Positions 6,459 through 15,689 are shown, counted from the stretch's first letter. The stretch is DNA of 64,000 bases from Bacillus subtilis subsp. subtilis (GCA_021733645.1 JAHREJ010000006.1:62001-126000), one strand, 5' to 3'. Made by a program: numbers and translations. The notes: generated by a model from the sequence alone, not told the origin.

Positions 6459-9022
6459 GCCGCCGCGGCCCGCGCAGGGACGTTGCGGCCGGTGATCATC
6501 TCACCGCCCACGTCCACGCGCTGGCCGCCATGGATCGTGCGCTGACCAGCACCCCGGCTGAAGCCGAGCTGCGCACCCTGCTGCGCGAGGTACAGCAGGC
6601 CCTGCAGGAAGCCATGGACGAACGCCAGCTGGCGCTGCGCCGCTACGCCGCGCTGTTCGACGCGGTGCCCGACCCGGTCAGCATCCTCAGCGAAACCGGC
6701 GTGGTGCTGGACCTCAACAAGGCCGGGGTACGCGCCTACGGGCGGCCGCGCGAGGACATCATCGGCCAACCGATCGAACTGCTGAACCCGGACCTGCCCG
6801 GCGACCACCTCGACCCGGTCTGGGAAGCGTTGCGGCGCGGCGAAACCTACGTCATCGAAGTCACCAACATGCGTGGTGACGGCAGCCGTTTTCCGGTGGA
6901 GGTGCATTCGGCCGGGTTCGAGCACCAGGGCGAGCACTGCATCGTCGCGGTGGCCCGCGACCTCAGCAGCCGCTGGCAGGCCGAATCGCGCTACCGGCTG
7001 CTGATGGAATCCATCGACAAGGGCGTGATCCTTTTCGATACCCACCTGCGCGTGGTATCGGCCAATCCGGCCGCGCACCGCATCCTGGGCATCGCCGGCA
7101 ATGGCGGCAGCCTGCAGGCGATGCTGGCCCCGGACGACTGGATCTGCGTGGACGAACATGGCCACCCGCTCACCCGCGAGCAGTGGCCGGCGGCGGTATC
7201 GCTGCGCACCGGGCGGATCATCCGCAGCACGATCGTGGGGCTCTACCACCGCCCGCGCGGGCGGATGATCTGGATCTCCACCACCAACGTGCCGGTGTTC
7301 GGCACCGGCCGCGATTGCCCGGACCACGTGTTCGGCATGTTCAGCGACATCACCGAACTCAAGCGCACCAATGCCCTGTTCGACCGCGCCCAGTCGCTGG
7401 CGCACATCGGCGGCTGGGAGTGGGACCGCGGCCTGCAGCGCCTGTACCTCACCGATGAGGCCAACCGCATCCTGGGCCAGGCCCAGCCATTGCACGACAT
7501 GGCGCATCTGCTGGACTGCCTGCGCCTGGATGATCGATCGGCGCTGCAGCAGGCACTGCTGGATGTGATCGACAAGCAGGTCTCCTTCGAGCTGGAACTG
7601 CAGGGCCAACGCAGCGATGGGCATTCGTTCTGGGTGCGCATGATCGGCGAGGCCGAGGCCGGCGATGTCGATGCAGCGCGTATCGCCGGCACCGTGCAGG
7701 ACATCACCGCACGCAAGCAGGCCGAGGAAACCCTGCGCATCCAGGCGCGTACCGACCCGCTCACCGGCATCATGAACCGCGATGCGGTGCTCAACGACCT
7801 GGCTGCGCGCATGGCCAACCCCACCCATTGCCGGGTGGCGGTGCTGTACATCGACCTGGACCGCTTCAAGTCCGTCAACGACCTGCTCGGCCACAATGCC
7901 GGCGATGAGCTGCTGATCGACGCCACCCGCCGCATTGCCACCGCGATCGGCACCGAAGGCCTGCTGGCACGCTTTGGCGGCGATGAATTCCTGGTGGTGT
8001 GCGACACCCGCGACCAGCCCGACCAGCCCGAGCGCCTGGCCGAGGCCATCACCCGCGGGTTCAGCACGCCGTTCCGGTTCGGCAGCGACGAGTTCGCGGT
8101 GACTACCAGCATCGGCATCGCGCGCGCACCGCAGGACGGCCTGCGCCCGCAGCAGTTGATCCAGAATGCCGACCTCGCCATGTACGACTGCAAGCGCCGC
8201 ACCCGCAACGGCTGGCAGGTGTTCTCGCCCGAGCTGGCGCAGCGCCAGAACGACCGCCTGCAGATCGAAAGCCGCCTGCACCGTGCGCTGGATGACGACG
8301 AATTCCACCTGGTCTACCAGCCGCAGGTCAACCTGCACGATGGCCGCATGGTGGCCGCCGAGGCGCTGATCCGCTGGCGCAACTCGCAGCTGGGCGAGCT
8401 GCGCCCGGACATCTTCATCGCCCATGCCGAGAGCACCGGCGACATCGTGCGCATTGGCCTGTGGGTACTGCGCGAGGCCTGCCGCCAGATCCGCCAATGG
8501 CAGGACGCCGGCCTGGGCATCGTGCGCGTGGCGGTGAACGTGTCCTACCGCCAGTTCGTGGGCGAGGACCTGGCCCGCCACGTCCGCCAGGTGCTGGATG
8601 AGTTCGGCCTGCCCGGCAGCGCGCTGGAGCTGGAGTTCACCGAGCGGGTGCTGATCGAAGACGCGCCGGACACCCTGCAGACCTTCGCGCGCCTGCGCGA
8701 CATGGGCGTGCTGCTCACCATCGATGATTTCGGCGAGGGCTACAGCGCGCTGAACTATCTGCGCCGGCTGCCCATCCACGGGCTCAAACTCAGCCAGTTG
8801 TTCGTCGAGGGCGTTCCCGGCAACCGCTCCGACGAGGCGGTGTGCGAGGCGGTCTGCGGGATCGCGCGCAGCCTGGGTCTGGGCCTGGTGGCCGAAGGCA
8901 TCGAATCGGAGCCGCAGCGTCGCTTCCTGCAGGCGCTGGGGGTGTCGGTGGGGCAAGGTTTCCTGTTCGCGCCCGGGCTGCCGCCCGATGAATTCGCCCG
9001 GCGCCTCGGGCCACGCCGTTGA
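6455..9022 (+). CDS. PAS-GGDEF-EAL bifunctional cyclic-di-GMP protein
   Basis: An 855-residue cytoplasmic protein with no obvious membrane helix. An N-terminal coiled coil (about 20-60) precedes a PAS domain (RRYAALFDAVPDPVSIL), then two further PAS/PAC-like sensors (from about 180 and 305). A GGDEF domain from about residue 430 has TDPLTG, DLDRFKSVND and RFGGDEF, and a C-terminal EAL domain has AAEALIRW, VNVSYRQF, TIDDFGEGYSAL, AEGIES and GQGFLF. The cyclase motif is intact, but an RxxD inhibitory site is absent upstream of GGDEF. The EAL metal and catalytic residues are kept, while loop 6 reads DFGEG rather than DFGTG. Its start overlaps the HMG-CoA lyase stop by 4 bp. Confidence 0.95.
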   Translation: MSRRGPRRDVAAGDHLTAHVHALAAMDRALTSTPAEAELRTLLREVQQALQEAMDERQLALRRYAALFDAVPDPVSILSETGVVLDLNKAGVRAYGRPREDIIGQPIELLNPDLPGDHLDPVWEALRRGETYVIEVTNMRGDGSRFPVEVHSAGFEHQGEHCIVAVARDLSSRWQAESRYRLLMESIDKGVILFDTHLRVVSANPAAHRILGIAGNGGSLQAMLAPDDWICVDEHGHPLTREQWPAAVSLRTGRIIRSTIVGLYHRPRGRMIWISTTNVPVFGTGRDCPDHVFGMFSDITELKRTNALFDRAQSLAHIGGWEWDRGLQRLYLTDEANRILGQAQPLHDMAHLLDCLRLDDRSALQQALLDVIDKQVSFELELQGQRSDGHSFWVRMIGEAEAGDVDAARIAGTVQDITARKQAEETLRIQARTDPLTGIMNRDAVLNDLAARMANPTHCRVAVLYIDLDRFKSVNDLLGHNAGDELLIDATRRIATAIGTEGLLARFGGDEFLVVCDTRDQPDQPERLAEAITRGFSTPFRFGSDEFAVTTSIGIARAPQDGLRPQQLIQNADLAMYDCKRRTRNGWQVFSPELAQRQNDRLQIESRLHRALDDDEFHLVYQPQVNLHDGRMVAAEALIRWRNSQLGELRPDIFIAHAESTGDIVRIGLWVLREACRQIRQWQDAGLGIVRVAVNVSYRQFVGEDLARHVRQVLDEFGLPGSALELEFTERVLIEDAPDTLQTFARLRDMGVLLTIDDFGEGYSALNYLRRLPIHGLKLSQLFVEGVPGNRSDEAVCEAVCGIARSLGLGLVAEGIESEPQRRFLQALGVSVGQGFLFAPGLPPDEFARRLGPRR

Positions 9023-9101
9023 CGCCCAACGCGCAGTGCACAACGGCGGCACGCCCGGCTTCCGCTAGAATCGGCGGTTCTTGAACCAGCGGAACCTTGC
9101 G

Positions 9102-9872
9102 ATGCAGCTGTCTTCTGTCCGTGCCGTCATCACCGGTGGCGTCTCCGGCCTCGGCCTGTCCGTGGCCCAGTACCTGGTCGCCCACGGCGGCAAGGTGGCC
9201 CTGTTCGACCTCAACGATGACAAGGGCGCCGCCGCGGTGGCCCAACTCGGCGATGCCAACGCACGCTATTTCACCACCAACGTCAGCGACGAAGCGGCGG
9301 TGGCTGCGCAGATTGATGCCGCGCACGCCTTCCTGGGCGGCCTGAATGTCGCCATCAGCTGCGCCGGCATCCTCGGCGCCGGCCGCGTGCTGGGCAAGGA
9401 GGCGCCGATGCCGCTGGCCAACTTCCAGACCACGGTGATGGTCAACCTGGTGGGCAGCTTCAACGTGGCCAAGGCGGCAGCCAACCGCATGCAGCACAAC
9501 GCGCCGGGCGATGACGGCGAGCGCGGGGTGATCATCAACACCGCCAGCGTGGCCGCCTTCGAGGGCCAGATCGGCCAGGCCGCGTATTCGGCGTCCAAGG
9601 GCGGCGTGGTCAGCATGACCCTGCCGATGGCACGCGAACTGTCGCGTTTCGGCATCCGCGTGATGACCATCGCCCCGGGCATCTTCTGGACCCCGATGGT
9701 GGATGGCATGCCGCCGGCCGTGCAGGAATCGCTGGCCGCCTCGATCCCGTTCCCGCCGCGGCTGGGCAAGCCGGAGGATTTTGCCGGCCTGGTCGGCCAT
9801 ATCCTGGGCAACACCTACCTCAACGGCGAAACCATCCGCCTGGACGGTGGCGTGCGCCTGGCGCCGAAGTAA
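9102..9872 (+). CDS. SDR-family dehydrogenase, type-2 3-hydroxyacyl-CoA dehydrogenase-like
   Basis: A 256-residue classical short-chain dehydrogenase. It has the nucleotide-binding TGGVSGLG at residues 11-18, an SCAGILGAG segment, the catalytic Ser in [11 protein letters not shown], and YSASK (Tyr/Lys) at about residues 165-169. The tail [15 protein letters not shown] and the [10 protein letters not shown] segment resemble HSD10-type 3-hydroxy-2-methylbutyryl/3-hydroxyacyl-CoA dehydrogenases, which act in branched-chain amino acid and fatty acid oxidation. The nearby leucine-catabolism genes support that role. The ATG at 9102 is used because upstream in-frame codons lack similarity. Confidence 0.88.
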   Translation: MQLSSVRAVITGGVSGLGLSVAQYLVAHGGKVALFDLNDDKGAAAVAQLGDANARYFTTNVSDEAAVAAQIDAAHAFLGGLNVAISCAGILGAGRVLGKEAPMPLANFQTTVMVNLVGSFNVAKAAANRMQHNAPGDDGERGVIINTASVAAFEGQIGQAAYSASKGGVVSMTLPMARELSRFGIRVMTIAPGIFWTPMVDGMPPAVQESLAASIPFPPRLGKPEDFAGLVGHILGNTYLNGETIRLDGGVRLAPK

Positions 9873-9939
9873 GCCTGTTTCCTCTCCCGCCGGGCGCCCG
9901 GAACGGCGCCCCGACCTCCCACGAACCGACCTCCACTCC

Positions 9940-10506
9940 ATGAAAGCCAACGACATCAAGAAAGGCAACGTCGTCGAATACAACAACGGCGTCTACCAGA
10001 TCCGCGACATCGAACGCAGCTCGCCGCAGGGCCGCGGCGGCAATGTCCGCTTCCGCTTCATCATGTACAGCGTGCCGGGCGGCAACAAGCTCGATGCCAG
10101 CTTCGACGCCGACGACAACCTGCCGGAAGTGGAGCTGCTGCGCCGCCAGTCCACCTATTCCTACAAGGACGGCGATGCGTTCGTTTTCCTGGATGACGAG
10201 GACTACACCCCGTACATGGTCGACGCCGACGTACTCGGCGATGATGCCGGCTACATCACCGATGGCCTGACCGGTATCTACGTGCAGGTCATCGACGACA
10301 CCCCGGTCGGCGTGCAGCTGCCGACCAGCGTGGTGCTGGAAGTGGTGGAAACCCCGCCGGAAATGAAGGGTGGCACTGCCACCAAGCGCCCGAAGCCGGC
10401 CAAACTCAGCACCGGCATCGAAATCATGGTGCCCGAGTACATCGCCAACGGCGAGCGCGTGCTGGTCAACACCGCCACCGGTGAATTCGCCGGCCGCGCC
10501 GACTAA
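9940..10506 (+). CDS. efpL: Elongation factor P-like protein (EfpL/YeiP)
   Basis: A 188-residue EF-P paralogue that helps ribosomes through proline-containing stalls. The N-terminal KOW-like domain reads [20 protein letters not shown]. The loop entering the peptidyl-transferase centre is [14 protein letters not shown], with Arg at the tip instead of the modifiable Lys of EF-P, which is the mark of the EfpL branch. Two OB-like domains follow, with [20 protein letters not shown] and [25 protein letters not shown] as the usual C-terminal signature. Full length and unbroken. Its stop is followed within 4 bp by an array of short palindromes. Confidence 0.95.
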   Translation: MKANDIKKGNVVEYNNGVYQIRDIERSSPQGRGGNVRFRFIMYSVPGGNKLDASFDADDNLPEVELLRRQSTYSYKDGDAFVFLDDEDYTPYMVDADVLGDDAGYITDGLTGIYVQVIDDTPVGVQLPTSVVLEVVETPPEMKGGTATKRPKPAKLSTGIEIMVPEYIANGERVLVNTATGEFAGRAD

Positions 10507-10509
10507 GCG

Positions 10510-10620
10510 GTAGCGCTGACCGTTGGTCAGCTGCTTCTGCCACGAACGCGTAGAGCTGACCGTTGGTCAGCTGCTTCTGCTACGAGCGCGTAGAGCTGAC
10601 CGTTGGTCAGCTGCTTCTGC
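10510..10620. repeat. Three tandem 40-bp palindromic repeats (GTAG type)
   Basis: Three units start at 10510, 10550 and 10590, each carrying GTAG(A/C)GCTGACC, a short GTT or similar loop, and GGTCAGC followed by TGCTTCTGC. The stem-loop with a GTAG start resembles the SMAG/GTAG repeats of Stenotrophomonas maltophilia. The first unit begins four bases after the efpL stop, so it may also stabilise the 3' end of the transcript. Confidence 0.85.
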
Positions 10621-10638
10621 ATCCGATGCCCATCAAGG

Positions 10639-10803
10639 CAGCCGACCAACGGTCGGCTCTACGATGCAACCTCAGCCGACCAACGGTCGGCTCTACGATG
10701 CAACCTCAGCCGACCAACGGTCGGCTCTACGATGCAACCTCAGCCGACCAGCGGTCGGCTCTACGATGCAACCTCAGCCGACCAACGGTTGGCTCTACGA
10801 TGC
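10639..10803. repeat. Five tandem 34-bp palindromic repeats in opposite orientation
   Basis: Units start at 10639, 10673, 10707, 10741 and 10775. Each holds CAGCCGACC-AAC-GGTCGGCTCTAC followed by GATGCAACCT. Read on the minus strand each begins GTAGAGCCGACC, so this block is the inverse of the array at 10510. Unit four has AGC and unit five GGTTGG in the stem, i.e. point changes. Together with the first array this fills the 324 bp between efpL and the convergent lipoprotein gene; no gene is visible in the space. Confidence 0.88.
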
Positions 10804-10830
10804 AAGCCCGAGCCCGCCAACCGTCAGCAT

Positions 10831-11562
10831 TCAGGGCTTGGCCGCCAGTGCCGGCGCCCCGGCGAAATCGCCGCAACCGTGATACTGGCGCGCGCCCACG
10901 GTCAGCATCGCCGTGGCACCGAAGGCCTGCCCGCTCATGTCGTCCTGGCACACCGTGCGCTGGAAGCTGAGTTTGACCGGCGTGCCGTCGGCCGCCGTGC
11001 CCGACCAGCCATCCTTGCCCTGCGTGGGCGCGGCAATCTCCAGCGTGCGCTGGCCGTAGTCGGTCTCCACGCGCAGGTGCGGTGTTGCGCCGGCGGCCAC
11101 TTCAGCCAGCCAACCCGGCTCGTTGCCGGTGGCGCGGAACCCTGCCTGGGCGGCGCTGTCGGCGCCGGGCGCAGGCACCGGGGCGCCTTCTTCGCCACTG
11201 CCGGTGCATTGGCGATCCGGCTCACCCTTCAAGCTCAACGTGCCTTCGGTGGTGCCCTTGGTCCAGAACGTATTGCCCTGCCCGTCGCTGTACCGGGCAC
11301 CGGAGGCGGCTTGTTCGGAGGACATCGCGAACGTGTGCTCGCCTACCACCACGCTGGCCGAATCCTGGCCGCGGTAAGTGGCCTGCACGGCGACATCGCC
11401 GCACAGGAACGCGTAGCTGCGTTCGTCCGACGTAGCCGCAGCGGGCGGCGGCGGGGCTTCACCGGCGGTGCCGTTGTCGCCGCCCTGCGGCGGTTGCGCC
11501 GGCTGGCAGGCGCTCAGTCCGGCCGCGATGGCCAGGCTCAAAAGCCACGGGGATGCACGCAT
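10831..11562 (-). CDS. Lipoprotein with MliC-type lysozyme-inhibitor domain and COG3650-like domain
   Basis: A 243-residue predicted lipoprotein. The signal peptide MRASPWLLSLAIAAGLSAC ends in the lipobox LSAC with lipid-Cys at 19, followed by a Pro/Gly-rich linker. Residues about 45-115 (SYAFLCGDVAVQATYRG ... YSDGQGNTFWTKGTTEGTLSLKG) match the fold of MliC, which inhibits c-type lysozyme. Residues about 135-243 (FRATGNEPGWLAEV ... CQDDMSGQAFGATA) resemble the COG3650/HslJ-associated domain. Cysteines in CGD and RQC probably form the MliC disulfide. Probable role is envelope protection from lysozyme. The start is the ATG at 11562; an upstream in-frame extension would destroy the signal peptide. 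Confidence 0.82.
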   Translation of the reverse strand: MRASPWLLSLAIAAGLSACQPAQPPQGGDNGTAGEAPPPPAAATSDERSYAFLCGDVAVQATYRGQDSASVVVGEHTFAMSSEQAASGARYSDGQGNTFWTKGTTEGTLSLKGEPDRQCTGSGEEGAPVPAPGADSAAQAGFRATGNEPGWLAEVAAGATPHLRVETDYGQRTLEIAAPTQGKDGWSGTAADGTPVKLSFQRTVCQDDMSGQAFGATAMLTVGARQYHGCGDFAGAPALAAKP

Positions 11563-11661
11563 GTTGGACTCCTTGCGGTTATTGCCGTCAGCCAACCATC
11601 CTAGCGTCCGCATCGCCACCGGAGGTGAAGCAACGGTGACTCGGTGGCCGGTGGCATGGGT

Positions 11662-12051
11662 TCAGGCACCGCGCGCCGGCAGCAGACCCACCGACAGCAG
11701 GTGCACGCCTGCCGCGGTCGAGCAGCTGGCCCAGACCCGCAGCAGACGCAGCTCACACGCGCCCTCGCCGGCAGCGTTGGCATGGCCCAGCCGCACGTCG
11801 CTGGCTACCAATGCGAGCTGCCCGCATATCAGGTACTCCACCGCCCCTTGGTCAAGGGCGGTGACCCGCACCTGGCGCGCCGACCACGCCGCCAGGCAGG
11901 GATGCGCGCGCAGCCACTGCGCCTCTGCGTCGGTGAAAAACAGCGAGGGCGACAACCACGCCTGCAGCGCGTCCACGTCGTGCGCCAGCAACAACTGCTG
12001 CACCTGCGCTTCGGCCCGGACGATCTTGGATTCCAGCATCGACAGAGGCAT
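11662..12051 (-). CDS. NTF2-like (DUF4440-type) small protein
   Basis: A 129-residue protein, MPLSMLESKIVRAEAQVQQLLLAHDVDALQAWL at the N-terminus, with a pattern (initial helix, LSPSLFF, later VEYLICGQLAL and CELRLLRVWA strands) of the NTF2-like cone fold. Its ATG lies one base after the stop of the RND permease gene, so it is probably expressed from the same transcript. No catalytic residues can be named and the function is unknown. It could be a substrate-binding or stabilising protein unrelated to efflux. Confidence 0.7.
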   Translation of the reverse strand: MPLSMLESKIVRAEAQVQQLLLAHDVDALQAWLSPSLFFTDAEAQWLRAHPCLAAWSARQVRVTALDQGAVEYLICGQLALVASDVRLGHANAAGEGACELRLLRVWASCSTAAGVHLLSVGLLPARGA

Positions 12052-12052
12052 G

Positions 12053-15000
12053 TCACACCGTTGGACGTCGCCGCCACGGCCAGCGCCAGCGGCGAACGCC
12101 CTGCACCAGCACGTAGAACAACGGCACAAACAGCACCGCCAGCACCGTGCCGCTGAGCATGCCGCCAAACACCCCGGTGCCGATCGCACGCTGGGTCTCG
12201 GCCGATGCGCCACTGGCCAACATCAACGGCACCACGCCCAGTGCGAAGGCCAGCGAGGTCATCAGGATCGGGCGCAGGCGCAAGCGTGCGGCCTCGATCG
12301 CCGCCTCCACCGGGCTGCGGCCCTGCTGCTGCAGCTGGCGGGCGAACTCCACGATCAGGATCGCGTTCTTGGCCGAGAGGCCGATCACGGTGATCATGCC
12401 GACCTTGAAGAACACATCGTTGGGCAGGCCGCGCAACAGCACCGCCGCCACCGCGCCCAGCAGACCCAGCGGCACCACCAGCATCACCGCAGCCGGAATC
12501 GTCCAGCTTTCATACAGCGCGGCCAGCACCAGGAACACCACCAGCATGGACAGCAGCATCAGCCACGGCGCCTGCGCGCTGGACTGACGCTCCTGCAGCG
12601 ACTGCCCGGTCCAGGCCAGCGCGAAGCCGGCTGGCAGCTGCCGCGCCAGCCGTTCCATCTCGGCCATCGCCTGGCCGCTGGAGGTGCCCGGCGCGGCGGC
12701 ACCGGACAGGTTCAGCGCTGGGAAGCCCTGGTAGCGCGCCAGCTGCAGCGGGGCCTGCGACCACTCGGGGGTGACCAGCTCGGACAACGCCACCATGCCG
12801 CCGGCGGCATTGCGCACCTGCAGCTTGAGCACATCGTCAAGATGCATGCGGTGCGGCGCATCGGCCTGCACGATCACCTGCTGCATGCGCCCGGCATTGG
12901 GGAAGTCGTTGACGTACTGCGAACCCATCGCCGCCGACAAGGTGTCGCTGATGCTGGCAAAGCCCACCCCCATCGCCTCGGCCTTGTGCCGGTCGATCTC
13001 CAGCCGCACCGTGCTGCCGGTCGGCAAGCCTTCGGCATACACATCGCGCAGCCGCGGACTGGCCTTGGCCAGGGCCAGCAACTGCTGCTGGGCGGCCAGC
13101 AGCTGCGCGTGGTCCTGCCCGGCCCGCGCCTGCAGACGCAGCTCGAAGCCCGATGAACTGCCCAGGCTGTCGATCGCCGGGGGCATCACGCTCATCACCT
13201 GGCCTTCCGGCACCGCGGCCATCGCCGCCTGCGCACGCGCCACCTCATCGGCGGCGGTGGCGCCGGCGCGCGCATCCCAGTCGTTGAGCATGGTGAAGGC
13301 CAGCGCCGCGTTCGGCCCGGAGCCGACGAAGCTGTAGCCGAGGATCGACTGGTTGGCGGCAATGCCCGGGCGCGTGGCCACATGCGCTTCATAGGTCTGC
13401 ACCACGTCCAGGGTGCGCTCGGCGGTGGCATCGGCCGGCAGCTGGATGGAGGTCATGAAATAACCCTGGTCCTCTTCGGGCAGGAACGCACCGGGCAGCC
13501 ACTGCAGGCCCAGCGCCAGCGCCACCACCAGCGCGGCGAACACGGCCATGCTGCGCCCGCCACGGCGCAGGATACGCACCACCCAGCCCTGGTAGCGGCC
13601 GGTCATGCGGTCCAGGCCCCGGTTGAACCCGCCGAACACGCCCGCACGGCCGTGGTGGCCGCGGGTACTCGGACTGAGCAGGGTGGCGCACAGCGCCGGG
13701 GTCAGACTCAGCGCCAGCAACGCCGAGAACAGGATCGACACCGCCATGGCCAGGGTGAACTGGCGGTAGATCGCGCCCACCGAACCATCGGCCAGCGCCA
13801 TTGGAATGAACACCGCGGTCAGTACCAGGGTGATGCCAACCACCGCGCCGGTCAGTTCTTTCATCGCCTTGGCGGTGGCCTCGCGCGGCGGCAGGCCCTC
13901 CTCGGCCATGATCCGCTCCACGCCCTCCACCACCACGATCGCATCGTCGACGATGATGCCGATCGCCAGCACCATGCCGAACATGGTCAGCACGTTGATC
14001 GAGTAGCCCGCTGCCAGCATCACCGCAAAGGTGCCCAGCAGCGCGATCGGCGCCACGATGGCCGGAATCAGCGTATAGCGGATGTTCTGCAGGAACAGGT
14101 ACATCACCGCAAACACCAACACCATCGCCTCGACCAGGGTGATCAGCACCTTGCGGATGGAGATTTCCACGAACGGAGCGGTGTCGAACGGCACGCTGGC
14201 CTGCATGCCGGCCGGCAGGGTCGGCGCCAGTTCGGCCATGCGCGCGCGCACCGCACTGGCGGTACGCACCGCGTTGGCGCCGGGCGACAGCTGGATGCCC
14301 GCGGCGGTGGCTGCGGTGCCGTCTTCGCGGGTAGACCAGGCATAACTCTGCGCGCCCAGTTCCACCCGCGCCACATCACCGATCACCACTCGGGAGCCGT
14401 CAGGATTGGCGCGCAGCACGATCGCCGCGAAGGCTTCGGGCGTGCTCAACTGGCCTTCGGCGGTAAGCGGAATGGTCACCCGCTGGCCCGGCAACGCCGG
14501 CGAGTCGCCGACCCGGCCCGGGGCGATCTGCGCGTTCTGCGCGGTGATCGCCGCGGACAGGTCGGCCAGGGTCAGCCCATAGGAAACCAGCTGCGCCGGA
14601 TCGACCCAGATCCGCATGGCGCGCTCGGCCCCGAACAACTGCACCCGGCCCACGCCATCGATGCGCCGCAGTTCCTCGACGATGCTGCGGGCCATGTAGT
14701 CGCCCAGCGCTACCTCGTCCAGGCGGCCGTCGGTGGATTTGAGCCCGACCAGCATCAGGAAGCCCGAGCCGGCCGCCTCCACGGTCAGGCCGTTCTGCCG
14801 CACCACCTGCGGCAGCCGCGGCTCAATCGCCTTGATCCGGTTCTGCACATCCACCTGGGCCAGCTCCGGGTCGGTGCCGGGGCGGAAGGTGGCGGTGATG
14901 CTGGCCTCGCCGGAGGTGTCGGTGGACGAGGAAAAATACAGCAGGTGCTTGACGCCGGACAGCTCGCGCTCGATCAGCCCCACCACCGCATCGTTCATGG

Positions 15001-15166
15001 TCTGCGCGGTGGCGCCGGGATAACTGGCATAGATGCTGACGCTGGGCGGGGCAACGCTGGGATAGCGTTCGATCGCCAGGCGCGGGATGGCCAGCACCCC
15101 GGCCAGCACCACGAAGATCGCCAGCACCCAGGCAAACACCGGGCGGTCAATGAAAAACTGCGGCAT
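12053..15166 (-). CDS. RND multidrug efflux permease (AcrB/SmeZ-like)
   Basis: A 1037-residue inner-membrane proton-driven efflux pump of the HAE1 family. It begins MPQFFIDRPVFAWVLAIFVVLAGVLAI and keeps the FxRP start, a first periplasmic loop with the YPGATAQTMNDAV region, and a central membrane block with GMVLAIGIIVDDAIVVVEGVER. The proton-relay Asp pair is in the IVDDAIV segment. A second half with the KVGMITVIGLSAKNAILIVEFA repeat follows. Length matches AcrB, MexB and SmeZ. No outer-membrane factor gene is adjacent, as in smeYZ. The adaptor gene lies upstream but 825 bp away, across a repeat-filled spacer, which is abnormal for this operon type. Confidence 0.95.
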   Translation of the reverse strand: MPQFFIDRPVFAWVLAIFVVLAGVLAIPRLAIERYPSVAPPSVSIYASYPGATAQTMNDAVVGLIERELSGVKHLLYFSSSTDTSGEASITATFRPGTDPELAQVDVQNRIKAIEPRLPQVVRQNGLTVEAAGSGFLMLVGLKSTDGRLDEVALGDYMARSIVEELRRIDGVGRVQLFGAERAMRIWVDPAQLVSYGLTLADLSAAITAQNAQIAPGRVGDSPALPGQRVTIPLTAEGQLSTPEAFAAIVLRANPDGSRVVIGDVARVELGAQSYAWSTREDGTAATAAGIQLSPGANAVRTASAVRARMAELAPTLPAGMQASVPFDTAPFVEISIRKVLITLVEAMVLVFAVMYLFLQNIRYTLIPAIVAPIALLGTFAVMLAAGYSINVLTMFGMVLAIGIIVDDAIVVVEGVERIMAEEGLPPREATAKAMKELTGAVVGITLVLTAVFIPMALADGSVGAIYRQFTLAMAVSILFSALLALSLTPALCATLLSPSTRGHHGRAGVFGGFNRGLDRMTGRYQGWVVRILRRGGRSMAVFAALVVALALGLQWLPGAFLPEEDQGYFMTSIQLPADATAERTLDVVQTYEAHVATRPGIAANQSILGYSFVGSGPNAALAFTMLNDWDARAGATAADEVARAQAAMAAVPEGQVMSVMPPAIDSLGSSSGFELRLQARAGQDHAQLLAAQQQLLALAKASPRLRDVYAEGLPTGSTVRLEIDRHKAEAMGVGFASISDTLSAAMGSQYVNDFPNAGRMQQVIVQADAPHRMHLDDVLKLQVRNAAGGMVALSELVTPEWSQAPLQLARYQGFPALNLSGAAAPGTSSGQAMAEMERLARQLPAGFALAWTGQSLQERQSSAQAPWLMLLSMLVVFLVLAALYESWTIPAAVMLVVPLGLLGAVAAVLLRGLPNDVFFKVGMITVIGLSAKNAILIVEFARQLQQQGRSPVEAAIEAARLRLRPILMTSLAFALGVVPLMLASGASAETQRAIGTGVFGGMLSGTVLAVLFVPLFYVLVQGVRRWRWPWRRRPTV

Positions 15167-15246
15167 GCAACATCCTTTCGCCGTCGCGCGGCGGCGAGAG
15201 CGGCCTGTGCGGCATTGTCATGAAGAAGGAAAAGCTTTCGTCGTAC

Positions 15247-15334
15247 TGCGGGAGTGCGGGAGTGCGGGACTGGGGGACTGGGGGACTGCGGGACTGCGGG
15301 ACTGCGGGACTGCGGGACTGCGGGACTGCGGGCG
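15247..15334. repeat. Tandem 8-bp repeat, 11 units
   Basis: Eleven consecutive octamers, mostly TGCGGGAC, with two TGCGGGAG at the left end, two TGGGGGAC in positions four and five and TGCGGGCG last. It begins 80 bp upstream of the RND permease start codon, inside what would be its 5' leader. Such an array is prone to slippage and copy-number change. Confidence 0.92.
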
Positions 15335-15392
15335 CAAGAGCATTCACGAGCAACTGCAACAGCAACAGCGGCCGGTGCGCCTGTGCCGGGCT

Positions 15393-15578
15393 GGGCTGGT
15401 GCGGGTGGGTTGGCGGGACACGCCGCAAGTCCCGCTCCGCGGCCCGGCCCAGCCGCTGGCGGCTGTGCGTTCGGGCGCATGCGAGGCAGTGCCTCGCATG
15501 CAATGCGCCCTCACCCCTGGAGGCTCCGCCACCACATCCATGCGGTGGAGGGTCCCGCCAACCCACCCGCACCAGCCC
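15393..15578 (+). repeat. 186-bp structured element, copy A, with perfect 27-bp terminal inverted repeats
   Basis: The first 27 bases (15393-15419) are perfectly complementary to the last 27 (15552-15578). Inside are further stems: CAGCCGC/GCGGCTG near 15450-15465, a GCATGCGAGGCA/TGCCTCGCATGC stem near 15477-15501, and a CCACC/GGTGG hairpin near 15529-15547. An inverted second copy lies at 15690-15875 and is exactly the same length. There is no credible coding content. It may be a MITE or a structured RNA; the family is not recognised. Confidence 0.88.
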
Positions 15579-15689
15579 TGGACACATTCTCGGCACTCAC
15601 AGGAACGCAAAGCCCTCAGCGCAGCTGTCCTTGCTTGCCCTTGCTTGCCCTTGGCTCTGGCTTACCCATGCCCACCAGCCAACTGTCGG

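Noticed and set aside
6191-9052. Long open frame (over 900 codons) antisense to the GGDEF-EAL gene
   Set aside because: It is a high-GC mirror of a well-supported gene. It shows no family similarity, its composition is Ala/Gln/His-rich as expected from antisense of coding DNA, and it has no start signals.
10639-10803. Regular 34-bp repeats that could be read as a short CRISPR array
   Set aside because: The whole 34-bp period is repeated, including the would-be spacers, and no cas genes are present. They are tandem palindromes.
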